From: Aquatica leii
Lineage: Eukaryota > Arthropoda > Insecta > Coleoptera > Lampyridae
NCBI GenBank assembly: GCA_035610365.1
Contig: CM069438.1
Location: 48,914,837 to 48,978,836 of the forward strand
Direction: 5' to 3'
DNA length: 64,000 bases
The translations under genes were made by a program, and so were the position numbers. The number at the start of each line of letters is the position of its first letter. The first letter of the stretch is position 1. Under the pieces are notes generated by a model, which had not been told where the DNA came from, made no database searches, and worked only from the letters and a program-made list of their open reading frames with translations. Positions 59,146-64,000 of this stretch are shown in pieces.

Positions 59146-59149
59146 GCTG

Positions 59150-60040
59150 GCGACTAACTCAGATGAATCGGCAAGCGGTTTAGCCAAAACGTTTAGAAAT
59201 TAGAATGGAAAACACTGTTAAAAAAATGTAATCAATGCAGAATTGCATATACAGTAACACTGAATGGTTCTATAAACATCACAGTTATAGCGTTGATGTC
59301 TAGGAGGGTAAGCAACACTCTACACATATAGTTATCGTAGTACAATATGACAAAATCAGGTAATATGTAATCTCACAATTAAACTTTGATTTAATGCGAA
59401 AATAGTAAATTTGCAATCCGAAGCAAATCGCATTTAGAGTAAGTTGAAACAGTAAAAACAAAAATCTGCGTGCGTTAATTGTGATAATATCTATATCTAA
59501 GTTGCATGTATTTTACGTTTGAGAAATACACAAAATAACAGCAAGGGAGAAGGTACTGACGATTATCCAAGACATGCGAATAACTATCGGCATGCTTCAA
59601 TCATCTCCTAAAATTGCTAAGAAAAATAAAATAATAATTAGTATTGGCTTGTATTACAAGTAAGTTGCTTGTCGACCAACAATGAATCGTAATCAAATGC
59701 GTCATGCATCCGAGTGGTTTTCGCTATTGTTATCGCAGGTGTGCTTTCAAGGTTATTCGAACATCACATAAACTATAACAACGACTTATTTCCAGATTAT
59801 GTTTTGGAAGTGGTTTAATTAGGCAATAGTCCTTTTTAGTACATGCTTCTTGTTATAGTTACCAACGGAAGGTAATGGATTACCATGAATCACTCTAAAT
59901 TGGCCAACACGTGGCGGTATTCCAAATCGCTATCACAGTTACGGGAAAATTAAAGTAAATCATAAAAATATGTATCATACCATACCATGATAGTTTTTAT
60001 AACACAGATGAGTGTAAAAATTTAGTGAAAGTGAAAACTT
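59150..60040 (+). mobile_element. LTR-like fossil upstream of a BEL/Pao pol region
   Basis: It carries the family blocks gcgactaactcag (59151), tatcg/atagcgttgatg, gggtaagcaacact, atcgtagtaca, atcatctcct and acaagtaagttgcttgt in the order seen at 23.4-24.08 kb. tgggcgctt (60038) near its right end may be a primer-site relic. Gag and most of pol are absent between it and the protease piece at 60.18 kb, so the link to that fossil is positional. It is old, judging from divergence between copies. Confidence 0.55.
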
Positions 60041-60174
60041 TGCTGGGCGCTTACGTTACATCGTAATTGCGAAAAATGCTATGTCAAAAGCAACCACTTC
60101 ACAACGCATCGCTCTGAATGTAGCGGAAAGTGAGCGAAACTTATACGGTACGAAAATCACATTAAGACACTTTT

Positions 60175-62270
60175 AACATACCACAGGATCCCAAGCATTA
60201 TTAACAGCTGAGCGTTTGGGATTACCAAGACAAAAAATCAAAGCCGAAATTACCGGCTTAGGAGAACCAAAACCAACTTTATGGAAAATACCTGCAAGGA
60301 TTAAACCACGTTTTTCCACTACCCATTCACTAAATATAGAGTTTCTGATACTACCAAAACTTACAGCCAACATACTTTCAAAAAGAATTGAATGTCAAAA
60401 CGTAGAACATTGGAACAATGAGATCCTAGCTGATCTTACATTAAATATACCAGGACGCATCGACGCAGTTATAGGAGCCGAAGAATTTAGTTAAAATCTC
60501 TAGATGGATCAACTTTACAGAAACTAAAACATCCTGCAAACTTGACGGTTTTTGTGATGCATCAGACCATCGACGCACTTATTGCAACTTATAACAGATT
60601 TACATTCATAAAGGGCGTTATGAACACCTATACAATGGTAATGGCACAATTTTTATAAGAACAAGCAAATTCCTCGAAAAAGTAATTCATCAATTAGCAA
60701 CACACACAGCAATTCAAGATTCCGTAGCAACTACTGGTACTCAGTAGCACTTCATTACTTTGACAGCTCTTCACTTCGGAGGATTATGGGAAGCTGTAGT
60801 AAAACTAATGAAACACCTTCTCAAACAAATAATTGGCAACTTAACTTTAACTTATGAAGAACTAACGACACTACTACATCAGATAGAAGCATGTTTAAAT
60901 TCCCGACCGCTCTGGCTATTAAAAGACAACACAAATAACATCGAATTTGAAGTATTATCTCCAGCCCATTTTTTTCGTAGGAAACGAAACGGTTTTTTTC
61001 CCAAATCTAATTGTTACTTCCATTACAAGCAATTTATCATCCAGGTGGAGACTATTTCAAAAAGTGAAAAAAAACATTTGACTATCTTGATCTTCAGAAT
61101 ACTAAAGTCGGCTAGAACAGCGTTACAAATGGCAGAGAAACCAAGATAATCTTAAGAAGGACACAGTTGTCTTTATAAAAGAAGATAACACAACCCTAGC
61201 CGATGGCCATTAGCTCAAATAACTGAAGTACATCTTGGGGACGATATCAAGCTACGAGTCCCCACGCCGAAGAAGCTGATTGCGAAAAGGATAACAAACT
61301 TACTTCCACTTCCAACTAATCCAGAAGCAAAACTTTATTCATATAAACTGCTTGGTATTATTACTATTTTAAAAGCCTAGCAATATTTGGGTAAAGCATG
61401 CAATATAATTACCCGCAACAAAAATTTCAAGGCTTTTGCAAAGAAACTGCATCAAGCTTTAGCACATCATCGACAAGAGCAGGAAGAGAAATCTAAATGA
61501 CTAAAAACGTACTTACAAAATATAATCCAAAATCGCCACAAACGAGGATTACTGGGAGACTTATTCACATCCATCTTCGGAGTCAACGATGGAGTATACG
61601 CAGACATCAATACATTAGATCAAAATCAAAAGAAACTAATTAAAGCATCCAACCATCAGACCAAACTAATGCTTTTCGCATTAGCATCATTTAACAATAC
61701 AGAACAACGAATTTACAACAAATCAGAGCGTTTTAGACAACGACTAAATGAAGGAATTGTCGTCATCAACGAAATGAAGAAATGGTTCAAAACAGTCGAC
61801 AAAAACAAAATAAATATTCATAAGCTTAACATTTATCAAGTTGCCTCTAACTTTATCTCTGAATTTAACAACAGCTACATAGAGCTAGTAAAGGTTTATC
61901 CCGATAGAGCGGCACTCAGCGATATCATATCACTTTTTCAACTCAACAACAACATAGAACAAGCCAGCTTTCAACTTATGCACAATCTAAGAATATTTCC
62001 TTCGCTCGTAATCAAATTAAAAATATTTTAACGTTTTTAAATTGTCGACAACTTTGACTACGATGTGATCAAGGTCACGCCTACTCTAGTGAAAATAGAA
62101 ACTGGAACATATTGGGTCCAAAACCTAACAACATCATTTGCACCCTACACGGAAAAGGCGCCAGTACTTAAGCTGTCAAAAGACACCAGCAATCTTCAAC
62201 CAGCAGAAGAATACCTACAAGACGACATGGAAATCAATACACCCTCACTCGTTGATATGTAGCAGCCTCA
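60175..62270 (+). mobile_element. BEL/Pao retroelement fossil with envelope-like region
   Basis: Parts in order on the plus strand: aspartic-protease tail (60216-60494; LPKLTANILSKRIE, then LNIPGRIDAVIGAE), the end of integrase (60760-61149; LHFGGLWEAVVKLMK, LTYEELTTLLHQIEACLNSR, then SPAHF), and an envelope-like stretch (about 61530-62270) beginning GLLGDLFTSIFGVNDG and continuing with a helix-rich ectodomain-type sequence. RT and RNase H are missing between protease and integrase. The copy is broken in many places. A purine run (62523-62540) may be the old polypurine tract. Envelope-bearing BEL/Pao elements are known in insects. Confidence 0.75.
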
Positions 62271-62748
62271 CCACAATCATGTTGGTTAGTGAAATCATTT
62301 GGGGCATTGAATTTTACTTATGTAATTTTTATGGAAAGTTTAACGTTCAGGCGTGTATAACCATCCAACCCCGAAATAAATCAATGCATCGACTCACCCA
62401 GAAATGAGCGATTGCTGGAATTTTTGATCAATGGAGCAGCCCTGGTTTTAGCTAAAAACCAAAAGCCCGCGTAAACCTACTGCTCGCCTAAATAAAGCAA
62501 TAGTAAATTTTAAAAGAAAAATAAAAAGGAGACGGAGTAAAAAACAATAAGATCTAACTAGAAGGACTTGGGCACAGGAAGCGCAGTTAACCGGTCGGTA
62601 GTGAGTAAAATAACTAGCCACTGTTGTGGGTTGGGATTCTCAACTAGGACTACTAGAATTACTCACTTGGAGTTCTGAGATTTTTTTCCGGTTGCGTTAA
62701 AGTATGCAAATATTAGCGGATCAGCGACGCCAAAGAGATTATATAATA

Positions 62749-63300
62749 CTATTTTGATGTCGCCCACGTTGTTTTAAAGTAAAACGGATTAGAGTGTAGA
62801 AAAGAAAGAGAAGAAAGCAAAGGCTTCCCAATAAGAAAATGACCTGGACTCGAATAGTTTACAGCTTCGATGGGATGAGAAGAAAGAGCGTACAACGAAT
62901 GGCTATTAAATAGCGCTTTGATTAGAAAAAATATGGTACAAAAATCTTCGGCAATAGTCGTGTTGCCAGTTTTGCGATATAACGGACTTAATGACTGCTT
63001 CCTAAAGGCCTCCAAAATGAGTAGCATATTGAGGATTCAAAAACCCATTTAATACTAAGAAATAAGATATGTTCGCAAAAGGAATGATTGTTTTTGTGCA
63101 AAAAACTATACAAATCACTAAGCTTTCTAGCTGTGCTATCAAAATTGCGATCACGGTATGATCTAATGTGGAATGATGAACTTTTACAAAGAGGCAAAGA
63201 AAAGTTCTGTAGATAAAAGTTCAAGGCAGCTTTAATGGCGGTGCAAACAAGCAAATACAGGTAGCTTTTAGTAGTACAAAACTTAAGAAAAGTATTAAAG
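62749..63300 (-). mobile_element. BEL/Pao integrase fossil, opposite strand
   Basis: Minus-strand integrase remnant: YLYLLVCTAIKAALNFYL (about 63265-63215), a central-domain part (63254-62988), and the end block FFLIKALFNSHSLYALSS followed by SSPGHFLIGKPLLSSL (about 62930-62800). It is distinct in sequence from the plus-strand integrase at 60.8 kb, so it is a second BEL/Pao lineage. It is a broken copy with a few interruptions, and no LTR could be assigned. Confidence 0.7.
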
Positions 63301-63371
63301 TTAGTAGTAAAAGGGTTGACATAATTGTAAATATCTATATCGGCAAAAAACCTTCAAAATAGTTTTGAATT

Positions 63372-63472
63372 ACGCGGGTGTAAAATGAGCGTACAACGTT
63401 TTCTGTCGTTACTGTTATTTACAGTAAAAGTTTCTACATAGTACTGTATGCTATGAGATGGCTCTGCCATTA
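63372..63472. repeat. Short dispersed repeat, copy 2
   Basis: Matches 22660-22770 (gcgggtgtaaaa, tatttacagtaaaagttt, gctatgagatggctctgcca). Similarity ends soon after gccat in both. Unknown identity. Confidence 0.65.
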
Positions 63473-64000
63473 ATCTTGTGTCCGGCATATTCTACACAAG
63501 TTACGGTGAATGTCTTTTGCATATTAACGCAATTTGCCGGTAAAGGCGTCATTGTAAATTAAAATTCTAAAACGATGACACGTTATACATCGACGGATGC
63601 GTTTTCTCAGAATTTGTAATATAACTTAAACGGTCTGAGGGTTAGAATGAAGAAAGGCGCCGAAATGAGCATGTTAAGGTAATAATCGAATTCTAAGTAA
63701 ACAGAGGGGCGACAAGCAAGTCAATTGCTAGATCTTCTTGATTCCTTTTATGCGTGTACGGTAGGTGCGAGTGGAAATGCCAGCTTTCAGGTTAAGCTAT
63801 TAGTAACTACTTTAATAGAACTCAACGCACACTTTGTCGCTAGGGGAAGATGATGAAAACAAATCAAACACCACGACGAGCAAGACTTGGCGAGTCTCAT
63901 TTTTTTTCTAACTCAATGTCTCGATCTTGTTTTAGGGGTAATTGGGCTTAAGTATTCTATAAAAAATATTAATATAAACATAACAGAAAAAGAACTGTCA
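63473..64000. other. No gene recognised to the right edge
   Basis: Fairly balanced base composition with a ggcgccg motif at 63657. Possibly upstream pol or leader sequence of the minus-strand BEL/Pao fossil, but no block is readable. Confidence 0.35.

Overview
The window looks like an AT-rich arthropod genome segment, most likely insect. The basis is the repeat content: Jockey-type and other LINEs, a Penelope-like element, BEL/Pao and Ty3/Gypsy fossils, pogo-like and hAT-type DNA transposons, and long A/T-rich satellite arrays. I found no host protein-coding gene with convincing exons and no tRNA, rRNA or CRISPR. The segment reads as a graveyard of transposable elements, probably intergenic or pericentromeric. 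Almost every coding similarity is to a mobile element and nearly all are interrupted.

Layout, 0-16 kb: a LINE runs off the left edge (minus strand, zinc-knuckle ORF1 at 0.93-1.53 kb). It is followed by a hAT BED-finger fragment (2.4-2.6 kb), a jerky/pogo-like fragment (3.4-3.8 kb), a ~150-bp tandem duplication (6.1-6.4 kb), and an internally deleted Jockey-type LINE (6.84-8.37 kb). Next come LTR-like repeats (8.4-10.1 kb) and a recognisable pogo-like transposase (10.18-11.48 kb). A second copy of the same LINE (11.48-14.45 kb) is split by an LTR-like insertion (about 12.74-13.86 kb). A second pogo-like tail lies at 15.2-15.6 kb.

16-32 kb: a 27-bp minisatellite (17.46-17.64 kb), two adjacent Ty3/Gypsy reverse transcriptase fossils (18.45-19.7 kb), a further LTR-like copy (23.4-24.1 kb), and LINE RT tails at 18.3 and 25.0-25.6 kb. 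A Penelope-like element with RT and GIY-YIG parts lies at 26.85-28.24 kb, with a tiny opposite-strand relative at 28.8 kb. A repeat at 29.63-30.35 kb contains a nested MITE. A BEL/Pao protease fossil lies at 30.44-30.9 kb.

32-41 kb: a LINE (32.16-35.2 kb, minus) is interrupted by a ~195-bp satellite (33.14-34.57 kb). It abuts a 3.2-kb DNA transposon (35.25-38.45 kb) with ~340-bp inverted repeats and an almost full-length but mutated transposase. An uninterrupted copy of the 29.63-kb repeat sits at 38.65 kb, and a BEL/Pao fossil at 40.84-41.35 kb.

41-56 kb: a compound satellite built from ~220-bp and ~525-bp units arranged in a ~5.05-kb higher-order repeat, with two hairpin elements embedded. 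57.3-58.56 kb: nested inverted-repeat elements with an (ATGT)n tract. 59.15-63.3 kb: LTR-like sequence, a BEL/Pao fossil with protease, integrase and an envelope-like region, then an opposite-strand BEL/Pao integrase fossil.

The strongest leads are the long-TIR transposon, the nesting events that can be dated by comparing filled and empty copies, the satellite growing inside a LINE, and the higher-order satellite.
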